48,753 nucleotides of DNA from contig CAJUPP010000019.1 in assembly GCA_910588325.1 (NCBI GenBank), positions 1-48,753 of the forward strand, given 5' to 3'. This document shows positions 1-9,146 of this stretch, piece after piece; position 1 is the first letter of the stretch; every line of letters begins with the position of its first letter. A program made the position numbers and the translations under genes. The notes below the pieces were generated by a model. It did no database searches. It had not been told where the DNA came from and saw only the letters and a program-made list of their open reading frames with translations. The stretch comes from an uncultured Hungatella sp. GTDB lineage: Bacteria; Bacillota; Clostridia; Lachnospirales; Lachnospiraceae.

Positions 1-4
1 AGTC

Positions 5-104
5 CCGCCGCCGATTAGGCGGCATGAATTCAGGTATGCCAAGTGCGCCCGCCAGACTTTCTTGGGTGGTGGTGTGTCCGCAGCCGGGCGCATGGAGGTT
101 TACT
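5..104. repeat. Dispersed ~100-bp repeat, copy A
   Basis: This stretch matches 21613-21713 in the same orientation. The shared left part includes the small hairpin CCGCCGATTAGGCGGC followed by a CATRAATT-like tract. The conserved blocks CCAGACTTTC and a GCAGSC...ATGRAGG-like end follow, with diverged sequence between. It lies downstream of the glycosyltransferase gene and may continue beyond the left edge. It holds no convincing gene. The family could be a non-coding RNA, a miniature mobile element or a regulatory leader; the sequence alone does not decide. Confidence 0.6.
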
Positions 105-166
105 ATGTATTCCCCCTATTTCAAGTTTTTCTCTACCTTACAACAGGGGATACCTTCCAGCTTATA

Positions 167-1534
167 TTAACTATTCCTAAGTGTTCTCTGTATATTTCGA
201 TTGCGTTTTTCATTCAGTCTTTCATACAATTCAATTTCTTCCTGTGAAAATCCTTCGTACTGAATCTGGTCAAAGTCATACAATACAAACAGCAACTCTG
301 GCAGAACCATCTCTCCCTCCCGTGTTATCACATATTCTCTTATGATTCGTTTTCTTTTATTTTCCTGTCCCCTTTCCCTGGTCTCCCCTTCCGTTCTTAT
401 CTTATCCTGTTCTTTCTCACTTACTGCAATCATCTCTTTTGCAGACAGTCTTTGAATTGCCGCAGATAATTCTCTCCTGGAAATATTTAAAATATCTGCT
501 GTTTCTTTAAAGGTACAGTTCTCATGGGACTGACTTAAATAATACAGCAATTTTATATCAACGGTTGTCAATTCATTTCTCAGTGCAACGATATCAATCA
601 ATTTATCCAGCAGTTTTCGTTCCCTGTAGCGTTCAAAAAAGTTTCCCTCCCCGTCCTGCACACCTTCGCTTACATTGGTCCGCTCCTCTCCCAGTCTGTA
701 ATTCCCCACCGTGTTCAAAAATGATACGGTTCCATCATTGGCAGCATCAAACAGGAAACGGTATACCTGTGCTCTTCTTCTCTCATAATCCACATCATCA
801 AAAACATCTTTATAAAAATTATTGTAATAAGTAAACACCATGCGTTTCATCTGAATAATCTTTTTCATGTTGATTCCCTGAGAGGCCAGAGAACCTTTGG
901 TCTTTACATAATAATAGACCGGTATCTTCAGTGCATAGATCGTTTGAACATGCCGGATATATTCCAGGTTAAACATAAAATCTTCACACCAACTGATGGA
1001 GTTATCCATTTTCAGATGATATTCTTCAATGATGGACCGTTTATAAAATTTATTCCACAGAACTCCATAGTAAAAATTTGCAGGTTTCCTCATCATATTG
1101 GCAGCGTAACCGGCTCTGTCCATAATCCCTTCTTCCTCAATATCTCCTTTCTGAGAAACACGCTCTCCAACCACTCTGTAAAAATCTGCAATTACCATAT
1201 CGCACTGATACCCCTCTGCAGCACGTACAAAAACGCCTGTCGCCTCAGGAGTCACCCAGTCATCACTGTCCAGAAACTGTATATACTTTCCTTCCGCCAT
1301 AGCGATTCCCTGATTGCGGGTATCGGAAACTCCTGAGTTTTCCTTATGTATTACTCGAATCCGGGTATCCTTCTCAGCGTAGACGTTGCAAATCATTCCA
1401 GAGACATCGGTGCTTCCGTCATTCAGCAAGAGCAGTTCAAAGTCCTTATATGTCTGATTTAAGATACTGTTTATACACCTGTCAATCGTCCTCTCTGCAT
1501 TATAAACCGGAACAATAATGCTTACTAATGGCAT
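167..1534 (-). CDS. Family 2 glycosyltransferase with a C-terminal winged-helix domain
   Basis: The protein (455 aa) begins with a GT-A glycosyltransferase fold: SIIVPVYNAERTID at the N-terminus, an LLNDGSTD nucleotide-sugar motif, NSGVSDTRNQGI, and the metal-binding FLDSDDW. It should transfer a sugar to a cell-surface or secreted polymer; donor and acceptor cannot be read. After about residue 300 the sequence changes to a MarR-like winged helix (TTVDIKLLYYLSQ, then ETADILNISRRELSAAIQRL, then REYVITREGE), which is unusual for this enzyme family. I chose the ATG at 1534 because AAGGAG lies 9 bases upstream. The longer frame reaching 1627 would cross a terminator hairpin at 1588-1617. It lies downstream of murA. 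Confidence 0.85.
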   Translation of the reverse strand: MPLVSIIVPVYNAERTIDRCINSILNQTYKDFELLLLNDGSTDVSGMICNVYAEKDTRIRVIHKENSGVSDTRNQGIAMAEGKYIQFLDSDDWVTPEATGVFVRAAEGYQCDMVIADFYRVVGERVSQKGDIEEEGIMDRAGYAANMMRKPANFYYGVLWNKFYKRSIIEEYHLKMDNSISWCEDFMFNLEYIRHVQTIYALKIPVYYYVKTKGSLASQGINMKKIIQMKRMVFTYYNNFYKDVFDDVDYERRRAQVYRFLFDAANDGTVSFLNTVGNYRLGEERTNVSEGVQDGEGNFFERYRERKLLDKLIDIVALRNELTTVDIKLLYYLSQSHENCTFKETADILNISRRELSAAIQRLSAKEMIAVSEKEQDKIRTEGETRERGQENKRKRIIREYVITREGEMVLPELLFVLYDFDQIQYEGFSQEEIELYERLNEKRNRNIQRTLRNS

Positions 1535-1587
1535 TTCCCCAATCTCCTTGTCCATATGTTTAAATAATTTGATTTTCAGGGTGTGAA

Positions 1588-1617
1588 TATAAAAAGAAAG
1601 CCATCTCTGGCTTTCTA
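1588..1617 (-). terminator. Rho-independent terminator after murA
   Basis: On the minus strand a 9-bp perfect stem (AGAAAGCCA / TGGCTTTCT, loop GAGA) is followed directly by TTTTTATA. It starts 14 bases after the murA stop codon. It sits between murA and the glycosyltransferase start, so it should end or attenuate the murA transcript. Confidence 0.75.
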
Positions 1618-1630
1618 AAACCTGCAATTT

Positions 1631-2923
1631 TCATCCAATCTTTAATTTGAATTTCTGTGCCTCTTTGTCAGAATCCACTCGTTCAATTATGGCCCCTAAT
1701 TTTCTCAACTTTCTCTCAAAATGCTCATAGCCTCTTTGGATATAGCCAATCTCATCAACTACCGTATATCCTTCTGCGGCAAGTCCGGCTATCACAAGAG
1801 CCGCGCCTGCCCGAAGATCCGGTGCGTTTACCTGTGCGCCGGTAAATCTGTTGGCACCACTGATAATCGCCACATTGCCTTCTACCTTGATACAGCCTCC
1901 CATACGGGACAGTTCGTCTACATATTTAAACCTGTTCTCAAAAATACTTTCAGTTACTATGCTGGTTCCTTCTGCCAGTGCCAAAGTCACCGCCATCTGA
2001 GGCTGCATATCTGTAGGGAATCCCGGATAAGGCAATGTATTAATATTGGTATGGTGCTGTCTCGGTTTTCCTACTACCCGTACCGCATCATCGAACTCCA
2101 CAACCTCACAGCCAATCTCTAAAAGTTTGGCAGAGATAGACTCCAGATGCTTGGGAATCACATTTTTCACGGTGATATCTCCGCGAGTGGCAGCAGCAGC
2201 GCACATAAATGTTCCGGCCTCAATCTGATCCGGAATAATCGAATACTCCGTTCCATGAAGCCTGCGGACACCCCGAATCCGAATGATATCCGTACCTGCA
2301 CCTTTTATGTTGGCTCCCATGCTGTTTAAAAAGTTTGCCACGTCAACTACATGAGGCTCTTTTGCCACATTTTCAATCGTTGTCTGGCCTTCAGCAAGAG
2401 AAGCAGCCATCATAATATTGATGGTAGCTCCTACGGATACCTTGTCCAGATAAATATGGTTTCCGACCAAGTCGATGGCATGAGCCAGAACGGCTCCGCG
2501 TTCAATGTCTACTTTCGCGCCAAGAGCCCTGAATCCCTTAATATGCAAATCAATGGGACGGCTGCCGATATTGCAACCGCCGGGGAGGGGCACCTGTGCG
2601 CTTTTGTATTTGCCTAAAAGGGCACCGATAAAATAATAAGAAGCTCGTATTTTTCTGATATAATCATCATCCACAGACACTTCGTGAATGTTGCTGGCGT
2701 TTATCTTTACGGTATGGCGGTTGATTCTATTCACAGAGGCTCCGATTTCCTGAATAGCCTCCAGCAGTACATTAATATCTCTTACATCCGGCAGGTTCTC
2801 GATGACAACATCTTCGTCCGTCATGATAGATGCTGCCAGAATTCCAAGGGCTGCATTTTTGGCGCCACTGATGGTTATTTCTCCTACTAATGGATTGCCG
2901 CCCTTCATTATATATTGTTCCAT
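1631..2923 (-). CDS. murA: UDP-N-acetylglucosamine 1-carboxyvinyltransferase (MurA)
   Basis: The enzyme transfers enolpyruvate from PEP to UDP-GlcNAc, the first committed step of peptidoglycan synthesis in the cytoplasm. The 430-aa protein has the usual family length. It shows the N-terminal GGNPLVGEITISGAKNAALG motif with the conserved Lys-Asn. The catalytic, fosfomycin-reactive cysteine is at about residue 117 in LPGGCNIGSRP. Conserved GFPTDMQPQ and DLRAGAALVIAGLAA motifs follow. The start at 2923 is preferred because GAGGTG lies just upstream; the ATG at 2953 has no ribosome binding site. A good promoter (3050-3078) lies about 120 bases upstream and a terminator follows the gene. Clostridia often carry two MurA paralogues; which one this is cannot be decided. 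Confidence 0.96.
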   Translation of the reverse strand: MEQYIMKGGNPLVGEITISGAKNAALGILAASIMTDEDVVIENLPDVRDINVLLEAIQEIGASVNRINRHTVKINASNIHEVSVDDDYIRKIRASYYFIGALLGKYKSAQVPLPGGCNIGSRPIDLHIKGFRALGAKVDIERGAVLAHAIDLVGNHIYLDKVSVGATINIMMAASLAEGQTTIENVAKEPHVVDVANFLNSMGANIKGAGTDIIRIRGVRRLHGTEYSIIPDQIEAGTFMCAAAATRGDITVKNVIPKHLESISAKLLEIGCEVVEFDDAVRVVGKPRQHHTNINTLPYPGFPTDMQPQMAVTLALAEGTSIVTESIFENRFKYVDELSRMGGCIKVEGNVAIISGANRFTGAQVNAPDLRAGAALVIAGLAAEGYTVVDEIGYIQRGYEHFERKLRKLGAIIERVDSDKEAQKFKLKIG

Positions 2924-3049
2924 ACTGCACCTCGACTGATAGATTGGATGCAATTTTGCAGTGTGTTTGCAACGGGTGTCTCACTGGGTAAACTCACTTC
3001 CCCTTCAGTTACTCTGTCCCTTCTTTCACTGCTCATTGCTTGTCTGAAC

Positions 3050-3078
3050 ATTATACCAACTTATTACAAATTTGTAAA
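3050..3078 (-). promoter_or_regulatory. SigA-type promoter for murA
   Basis: Reading the minus strand, TTTACA (-35) and a perfect TATAAT (-10) are separated by 17 bases. Transcription would start near 3043 and give a leader of about 120 nt before the murA ATG at 2923. I see no recognisable riboswitch in that leader. Confidence 0.7.
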
Positions 3079-3113
3079 GAAAACACATGTTCTATTCTGG
3101 TTTTTATCCAATT

Positions 3114-5588
3114 TCAATCTACCTTTATTCCGCAAATAAAGTCATTCCTGTACCGATTAAAATACTCATTTGCATCATTTAATCCCATTTTATTTGACTC
3201 TCCGGTCAATGAATTGTATATTGTCACATTATATTGATCATACCCACTTAAAAGCAGATAATTTTCACTTTCTGCATAGGCAACCACTGGAATACCCTGA
3301 CCGATAAAATAGAGGACCTGGCTTAAGGTACAGCCTCTGGCATCCAGAACAAAAAGATTTTCTCCTATCTGTTCTCCTTTTTCCAGTCCTTCAATATTCA
3401 TAAGCAATTCTCCGGCTGCTGACAGGGGCTCACGAATATTTCTTATGGTATCACGGTCTACACGATCCCACAAAATTCTCTGTTTCCCGTCTGTCACAAA
3501 TCCCATGACTTCATATGCGGCTCTTAAAGCATCGGAAAAATCCGTATAGACTCCCTGAAGCTTTCCCCGTCCATAGGCATAAAAAACCATCCCTGAATTC
3601 GGATATCCAGCATCCAGATATAGTTCTTCTGACTGGTCATAGGTTAGTTCTCTGGACATAGTTACCTTTACTGTGTCTCCAGAACCTACCTCCTGGGTCA
3701 GTTGAATAAAGTACAATTTTCTCCGGGTCTCGGACGCATACCATCCGATTCCGTCCATGTAGGTTTTCTCTGATGGCTCGTTGCAGACAATGGTATCGCT
3801 GTCATGATATACGTATTGATGCTGATCCAGTTTCACCAGGCGATCCACATGTATTCTGGCATCTTCCACAAATGCACTGGCAAGATAATATCCACTTCGC
3901 TCATATCTGGTCTGAATCTCCAGATTCTCGTCTATAATTTCCAATGCATACATCGGCAGTTCTTCATTCCTTCCATTCAGCACCCACATTTCATCCGGTT
4001 TTGCCAGTCCATAGACCAGGTCCCGCTGTACAAATCCCAGAATCCGCAGAACCGACCCGTCCTTTGTCTTGATTTCCTGCTTCGTTCCAGAAGACAAATC
4101 AAACACATGGATCGTATCCAAACCTTCGGAATTCTCTTCCTCCTGCCAGGCCAGCCGGGATTTATCTTCACTTATCACAAATCTTCCGTCTGTCAGATTA
4201 TCTGCCACTACGACGTATTCCTTGCTATGCAGGTCAATACCCAGCACACCTCTGTCCTGGTACAGATACAGCATTCCCTCTCCATTATAGAAGCTCAGTA
4301 TCTCCACATCCTGTTTAATCCGATCAAAGGACTTGGAAGACGGAATAAAAAATCGTTCGGCAATCGTCCCGTCGCCGGAATAACCATAAAGTCCGATTCC
4401 CTGATATCCTTCATGGTTTCCGCGGTTCATATATCCATAAACCAAAAATTCCACATTTCCATTGTCTTCCACAGATAAAATTTTGATTCCATGCTGCCGG
4501 ATATCGCTGCGACCGCTGGTATCCGTGCTGTCTCTAAAGGAAAATATCTTCGCTGCCTGTTTTTCTCCCTGATCATAGCACCACAGTTCTCGATTGAACA
4601 CAAATGCCCTATACTGCCCGTTGTCGCTTCTCATCTGGGAAACCACATCATCATTGCCGATTCCCAGAAGAATTCTTCTCCCTGAAAACAGATCCGGATG
4701 GCCTGAAAATATCTGATTAGTGACACGATTAAAATCCATGAGGTAGATTCTCTTCTCACTCCATTTCATAGTATAATAATCGTCCACATCATAAAGTTCT
4801 TCTTCGCCGTTCTCGGCAATTCTGCGCACCTGGTAACTGACCTCTACCTGCCCCATAACTCCATCCAGTTCCCGCAGATTCACCTGCATTTCTCCTACCA
4901 ATTCCATTTCTAACCCTGCCCAGGTTAATTGGGAGAAGCTGGACTTAATTGTTACATTCCCCAGTGAGGAATTATCTGCCGTCGCGGTGGTCTCTAAATA
5001 GGTAACTAACTCTGCTGCTTCTCTTTCTGAAAAAGTTTTTGTGGAAAAGCTTCGTGCCAGCTCTGTCATAGACTGAGCATAGTCATTTTCCAGATATATA
5101 ATCCTGGTATAATAATGAGTATTTCCATGACGTTCCGTCTCCAGCATCAAATGTAGAAGATACTCCTTTCCCGGGAGAAGCAGATTCTGAATGGGCAGAA
5201 CCGCGATATCTTCCTCCCCTTTCGTATCCCACGATTCCAGTTCTGTTTTCTCTACCAGCTGTTCCTGATCAAGGCTGCGGATCTCATAAGTAATCTTTAC
5301 TGGATGGATCCCATATCCCTCACAGTATACCTTTAACTGCCTGTCCTGCGGAAGCACTGTCAATGCCTCACGGGCGATATCCGGATCCATCTCCTGCCGG
5401 TATGCGGTCAGACGGTTTCTCTCAATCCCAAACAAATCAGTATATACTACCGGAAGCGTTGGGGGATTCATGGCAGTATATACTGTTTGGGATTGGTTCA
5501 TATTTCTCAGGGATATAACTATATAAATACCGATAGCGGCTAAAAAAACAACAGCCAGTATGGTAATCTTTTTTATGGTTTTATTCAT
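3114..5588 (-). CDS. Large membrane-anchored extracellular protein of unknown function
   Basis: I do not recognise a named family for this 824-aa protein. One N-terminal membrane segment (about residues 8-27, rich in I/V/A/L) follows a short basic start, so the bulk should lie outside the membrane as a signal-anchored protein. The middle is rich in beta-strand-like stretches with repeated 'value/display' phrases, such as a YSGDG...AERFF segment and DLSSGTKQEI, compatible with a beta-propeller. The last ~80 residues (CTLSQVLYFIGQGIPVVAY, then LLLSGYDQYNVTIYNSLTGE) resemble the second half of a C39-like papain fold. The position where such peptidases carry histidine has no His, so it is probably not an active protease. 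Start supported by AAGGA upstream; a promoter lies at 5623-5651. No terminator was found before the murA promoter. Confidence 0.8.
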   Translation of the reverse strand: MNKTIKKITILAVVFLAAIGIYIVISLRNMNQSQTVYTAMNPPTLPVVYTDLFGIERNRLTAYRQEMDPDIAREALTVLPQDRQLKVYCEGYGIHPVKITYEIRSLDQEQLVEKTELESWDTKGEEDIAVLPIQNLLLPGKEYLLHLMLETERHGNTHYYTRIIYLENDYAQSMTELARSFSTKTFSEREAAELVTYLETTATADNSSLGNVTIKSSFSQLTWAGLEMELVGEMQVNLRELDGVMGQVEVSYQVRRIAENGEEELYDVDDYYTMKWSEKRIYLMDFNRVTNQIFSGHPDLFSGRRILLGIGNDDVVSQMRSDNGQYRAFVFNRELWCYDQGEKQAAKIFSFRDSTDTSGRSDIRQHGIKILSVEDNGNVEFLVYGYMNRGNHEGYQGIGLYGYSGDGTIAERFFIPSSKSFDRIKQDVEILSFYNGEGMLYLYQDRGVLGIDLHSKEYVVVADNLTDGRFVISEDKSRLAWQEEENSEGLDTIHVFDLSSGTKQEIKTKDGSVLRILGFVQRDLVYGLAKPDEMWVLNGRNEELPMYALEIIDENLEIQTRYERSGYYLASAFVEDARIHVDRLVKLDQHQYVYHDSDTIVCNEPSEKTYMDGIGWYASETRRKLYFIQLTQEVGSGDTVKVTMSRELTYDQSEELYLDAGYPNSGMVFYAYGRGKLQGVYTDFSDALRAAYEVMGFVTDGKQRILWDRVDRDTIRNIREPLSAAGELLMNIEGLEKGEQIGENLFVLDARGCTLSQVLYFIGQGIPVVAYAESENYLLLSGYDQYNVTIYNSLTGESNKMGLNDANEYFNRYRNDFICGIKVD

Positions 5589-5622
5589 AGTGTACTTCCT
5601 TCATTGCATTTTCTTTCCATAT

Positions 5623-5651
5623 ATTGTAAAGGGTAACCGGAAAAAGCACAA
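5623..5651 (-). promoter_or_regulatory. Promoter for the 824-aa membrane protein
   Basis: On the minus strand TTGTGC and TACAAT are separated by exactly 17 bases, about 35 bases upstream of the start codon at 5588. The -35 box is weak (TTG then mismatches) and the -10 box differs from consensus by one base. Confidence 0.5.
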
Positions 5652-5720
5652 CTTAATCTTTTCTAAAATTTATAAGTTAACTTTTCATATAGTATACTGT
5701 GCTGCCCCCACATTATAATA

Positions 5721-6410
5721 TCAGCACATTCCGGTTCTACAGCGGCGCTTTTGTATTTCATTCATCAAAAGTACCTGAACCATATCTCCCAGCCAGCTGC
5801 CAGACCCTGATGAGGGCTTCTGGGATGCTCCCCATGAACCAGGCGGCGGCCCCCATGGCGGACGGCCAGGGCCGGGCGGCGGGCCCTGCGGCGGACCCCA
5901 TGGCGGACGGCCGGGGCCAGGCGGCAGACCCCATGGCGGACGGCCGGGGCCAGGCGGCGGACCCTGCGGCGGACGGCCGGGGCCAGGCGGCGGACCCTGC
6001 GGCGGGCGGCCGGGGCCAGGCGGCGGACCCTGCGGCGGGCGGCCGGGGCCGAACCCCGATCTAAAATTCCAGCTCAGTTGCTGCTGGCTCACATCTATCT
6101 CTCTCTTCCCTGCACCAGCCTCATAAATCTCTACCTGTTCCATATCCATTGCATCTGTATTTTTCAGTGTTTCTCTAAGCCCAGAGATATTGTCGCAGAT
6201 TTTTTTACCTGCCTGCCGGATTATCTGCATATCCGGATATTCATCATATATCGGACTACCCTTATAATCCATGCGGTCACATTCTTCCACTACATATTTC
6301 TGCAGTATCTTAATATTCTGTGGATAGATACTCTGAAAATATTCCATTTCCCTGATTCGATTCTGATCCGGCAGAATTCCTTTTCTGGATTCAGAAGAAT
6401 ATCTGGCCAT
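5721..6410 (-). CDS. Protein with Gly-Pro-Arg-Pro-Pro tandem repeats
   Basis: The 229-aa protein has two parts. Residues 1 to about 110 form a probably helical, charged domain (EYFQSIYPQNIKILQKYVVEE, CDRMDYKGSPIYDEYPD). Residues ~118-200 are a low-complexity tail of 11-residue units of the type GPGRPPQGPPP, with W/Q variation. A short tail ends in LGDMVQVLLMNEIQKRR. I recall similar N-terminal domains as hypothetical proteins of Lachnospiraceae, but their function is unknown to me. Proline/glycine-rich tails of this kind are known from spore-surface and cell-envelope proteins, so a spore-coat role is possible but unproven. Start supported by AAGGAG upstream. It stands alone, with a terminator-like hairpin upstream at 6492-6537. 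Confidence 0.8.
   Translation of the reverse strand: MARYSSESRKGILPDQNRIREMEYFQSIYPQNIKILQKYVVEECDRMDYKGSPIYDEYPDMQIIRQAGKKICDNISGLRETLKNTDAMDMEQVEIYEAGAGKREIDVSQQQLSWNFRSGFGPGRPPQGPPPGPGRPPQGPPPGPGRPPQGPPPGPGRPPWGLPPGPGRPPWGPPQGPPPGPGRPPWGPPPGSWGASQKPSSGSGSWLGDMVQVLLMNEIQKRRCRTGMC
5855..6056. repeat. GC-rich 33-bp tandem repeat inside the Pro/Gly protein gene
   Basis: About six imperfect units of 33 bases, of the kind GGACGGCCGGGGCCAGGCGG plus spacer, encode the 11-residue GPGRPPQGPPP units on the minus strand. Base composition is far more GC-rich than the AT-rich genes on either side. Such arrays expand and shrink by slippage, so the unit number may vary between strains and be misassembled. 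Confidence 0.85.
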
Positions 6411-6491
6411 TTAAGTCTCCTTATTTCTTCCTCTCCATCAATATATTCCACCATTATAAAACAGGAAACTTATCCTATATCTTTCATAGTA

Positions 6492-6537
6492 ATAAAAAGA
6501 CTGCATTTCTATAAACTCCAATAGAAACACAATCTTT
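6492..6537 (-). terminator. Terminator after the nucleotidyltransferase gene
   Basis: On the minus strand a long, slightly interrupted stem (AAAGATTG...TTTCTAT paired with ATAGAAA...CAGTCTTT) is followed by TTTTTATT. It begins about 10 bases past the stop codon at 6547 and separates the 6.5-9+ kb operon from the Pro/Gly-repeat gene. Confidence 0.65.
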
Positions 6538-6546
6538 TCAGCCATC

Positions 6547-7470
6547 CTATTTATATAGTCTCTCCGGATATGTCTCCCCTGCAATCAATTTCCGCAGAGA
6601 TTCTACCACAGCCGGTTTGTCCTCTTTATAAGTCACGCCAAACCATTTATCCGCCGTCTCCAGAACTTTAACTCTTGCTTTTCCATCCATCACCAGCTTG
6701 TCGATAATACGTGGAAGGAGGTACTCTGATTTCACATCCCCTTCCTTCAGCCCTGCCAAAAACTCTGGAAATCCTCTTTCCAGTTCATCCAAAAAGGATG
6801 CCGGGATTCCCCACATATTCATAGACACATGGCATCCTATATCGACGGCTACCGGTCTGCCGGATTCATCTCTGGCTGAAATGCCGCTGCCGTATCTCTG
6901 GATCTCATATGTCTCCGTCACTTTTTTTAAAAAACTGTCATCGTCAATCTGACAGACACCTCTGGTTACACCGCCGTTCTTGCTCAGTGTGTTTGCCAGC
7001 AAAAAGCCGCTCATGCACAGATCATAAACCTGGGATGATTCATCCATCTCATTTACCAGATAATCATGAATCTTCCTGATGCCCTCTTTCCCATAGTAAT
7101 CGTCTGCATTGATTACCAGAAACGGCTCATTCACCAGTCCCTTGATACTCAATACAGCCTGTCCGGTACCCCATGGTTTCTTTCTCTCTTCAGGCCTTTT
7201 AAAGCCCATTGGCAGATCATCCAGCTCCTGAAAAGCATACTCTGCTTTTACTATCTTCTCAATCCGGTTTCCGATGACTTCTTTAAAATCTTTTTCCAGA
7301 TCTTTGCGGATAATAAAAACCACCTTGTTAAATCCGGCCTGGAGTGCATCATAGATGGAATAATCCATAATAATCTCCCCCCCTGGCCCCACAGGCTCCA
7401 GCTGCTTTATACCGCCTCCAAACCGGCTGCCGATCCCGGCTGCCATAATCACCAGCGTAGTATCCTTCAT
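6547..7470 (-). CDS. Sugar-phosphate nucleotidyltransferase family protein
   Basis: The 307-aa protein has the NTP_transferase fold. The N-terminal signature is LVIMAAGIGSRFGGGIKQLEP, with glycine-rich loop, Arg and Lys as in glucose-1-phosphate uridylyl/thymidylyltransferases. VINADDYYGKEG is the metal-binding Asp motif, and KPWGTGQAV binds the base and sugar. It should make an NDP-sugar from an NTP and a sugar 1-phosphate in the cytoplasm; the specific substrate cannot be read. AGGGAG precedes the ATG. It lies 59 bases downstream of the PP2C phosphatase gene and could be the last gene of that unit, but an AT-rich TATAAT in the gap suggests it may have its own promoter. Confidence 0.88.
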   Translation of the reverse strand: MKDTTLVIMAAGIGSRFGGGIKQLEPVGPGGEIIMDYSIYDALQAGFNKVVFIIRKDLEKDFKEVIGNRIEKIVKAEYAFQELDDLPMGFKRPEERKKPWGTGQAVLSIKGLVNEPFLVINADDYYGKEGIRKIHDYLVNEMDESSQVYDLCMSGFLLANTLSKNGGVTRGVCQIDDDSFLKKVTETYEIQRYGSGISARDESGRPVAVDIGCHVSMNMWGIPASFLDELERGFPEFLAGLKEGDVKSEYLLPRIIDKLVMDGKARVKVLETADKWFGVTYKEDKPAVVESLRKLIAGETYPERLYK

Positions 7471-7529
7471 AACCCTTTTCTCCCTGTTTTATTATATTTC
7501 AAGTAGTATACCACGTACACCGGCAAAAA

Positions 7530-9146
7530 TCAAATCCCACACTCCGTCTTCCCTTTGTATTCCAGGCAAAGCATGGTAATATCGTCAAACTGGGGCGCCT
7601 CTCCTACAAACAAGTCTACATCGGCCTTGATCTCCGGCAAAAGCTCTTTAGGGGTTCTGTCCTTATTCTGGTTCAGGATACGGTACAGACGTTCATTTCC
7701 GTACAATTCATTCTCCCTGTTGGTAGCCTCAGGCACACCGTCAGTGTAGAGAAAAATCCGGTCCCCGGGCTGAAGGGTAAGGCTTCCCTCCTTATATCTC
7801 ATGTCCTCCATCCCTGCCAGCACGAATCCTGGCCGCACCTTGTAGGGCTGGTAGCCTTCCCCGGCCCTGTTGATATAAGGCACCTCATGGCCGGCATTCA
7901 CATAAAAGAATTCTCCGGTCTCCAAATCCAGAACCCCTTCAAATGCCGTGATAAACAGCCCCTCGCTGTTGGAATCGCACAGAAGGTTATTTACATCGGA
8001 AAATACCTCCCCGAGAGGTTTTCCCGGCTGTGTATGGTCTTTGATAAGGGTCTTGCCGATGACCATGAACAGCGCCGCCGGAACCCCTTTTCCGGACACG
8101 TCCGCCATGACTACAGCCAGGTGCCTGTCATCCACCATGAAAAAATCATAGAAATCGCCGCCTACCTCCTTAGCCGGATTCATGGTAGCATAGATATCGA
8201 TCTCCTTCTTGCCTGGAAACGCAGGAAAGATACAAGGCAGCATGGAGGACTGGATCTGAGCGGCCACGTCAAGCTCTGCCCCGATCCGCTCCTTTTCCGC
8301 CGTGACCTCCGTAAGATTTTTTATATATTCCGACAGCTCCACGGTCATATACTGAAACGCCTGGGCCAGATCCTCAAACTCGTCGCCGGAATGAATGTCT
8401 ATGGTAAAATTGCCCAGATCATCCATTTCATCCTTCACCAGCTTCCCGGCTGCGTCATGGAGGATGACGGCAGGGCGGATGACGATGTGTCGCACATAAT
8501 AATAATATGCAACCGCAGAAATTATCAGAATCAGGCAGGACACCAATACCGCGCCGGCTACAAATGTTAACAGCTGCTGATTAATTATCTCCATGGAGAT
8601 ATCCACGCTTGCCAGGGCTACCGGAACACCGGCGGAATCCAAAATCGCCACATAGGCGGAGGCAAGATATCCGTACTCCGCATTCCTTGTCACCAGGATT
8701 TTTCTATCGGCATCCACGGCAAAGGCCTCATGCATAAGCCTATGGCCGCCTCCATAGTATGCGTCCTCATCCAGCAGGTCGCAGACTCCTTCTTCTCCCT
8801 CCACTCCGGAGTCCCATATATAGACCATCACATCCTCTTCCGGAACTACCACATAAAAATATTTCAGTCCCACCTTCTGCTTTACCATTAGCAGATACTC
8901 ATGGATCTCATGGTAATACGCATCCTTTTTTCCTGTCTCGTAGTACCTTCTTACCGCATCCCCGTCAATAATCTCTGCAGCAACAGATGCCTGGTCAAAT
9001 GCAATCTTGCTGAAATATTCCTCCATCCGTCGGCGGTACATGGTTGTAACCACCAGGGTAAGAGACAGAAGCAGAACCATTGCCATCACCACAAGGCCCA
9101 GAATAAGCTTGGGCTGCAAACGCACTTTCCATCTGTCAGGATTCAT
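7530..9146 (-). CDS. Membrane SpoIIE/RsbU-type PP2C protein phosphatase
   Basis: This 538-aa protein should remove phosphate from a STAS-domain anti-sigma antagonist in response to an outside signal. Layout: TM helix at ~13-35; extracellular sensor domain ~36-190 (Cache-like, with YFYVVVPEEDVMVYIWD and VASVDISME motifs); TM helix ~190-218; HAMP-like linker ~220-275; then the SpoIIE phosphatase domain. Metal-binding motifs are intact: GGDFYD, ADVSGKG, YTDGVPEA and FDDITML. It overlaps the formyltransferase gene by 11 bases, so the two are probably translationally coupled. The obvious substrates encoded nearby are the STAS proteins at 11855-12151 and 34750-35049; that pairing is inference. Confidence 0.93.
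   Translation of the reverse strand: MNPDRWKVRLQPKLILGLVVMAMVLLLSLTLVVTTMYRRRMEEYFSKIAFDQASVAAEIIDGDAVRRYYETGKKDAYYHEIHEYLLMVKQKVGLKYFYVVVPEEDVMVYIWDSGVEGEEGVCDLLDEDAYYGGGHRLMHEAFAVDADRKILVTRNAEYGYLASAYVAILDSAGVPVALASVDISMEIINQQLLTFVAGAVLVSCLILIISAVAYYYYVRHIVIRPAVILHDAAGKLVKDEMDDLGNFTIDIHSGDEFEDLAQAFQYMTVELSEYIKNLTEVTAEKERIGAELDVAAQIQSSMLPCIFPAFPGKKEIDIYATMNPAKEVGGDFYDFFMVDDRHLAVVMADVSGKGVPAALFMVIGKTLIKDHTQPGKPLGEVFSDVNNLLCDSNSEGLFITAFEGVLDLETGEFFYVNAGHEVPYINRAGEGYQPYKVRPGFVLAGMEDMRYKEGSLTLQPGDRIFLYTDGVPEATNRENELYGNERLYRILNQNKDRTPKELLPEIKADVDLFVGEAPQFDDITMLCLEYKGKTECGI

Noticed and set aside
2924..3043. Riboswitch or T-box in the murA leader
   Set aside because: The 120-nt leader has no T-box bulge sequence, anti-terminator or known riboswitch core that I can recognise.
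5699..6064. Plus-strand frame with repeated ADPMADGRGQA units
   Set aside because: It is the antisense reading of the 33-bp tandem repeat; any frame of such a repeat is open and repetitive. The minus-strand gene has a non-repetitive domain and a ribosome site.
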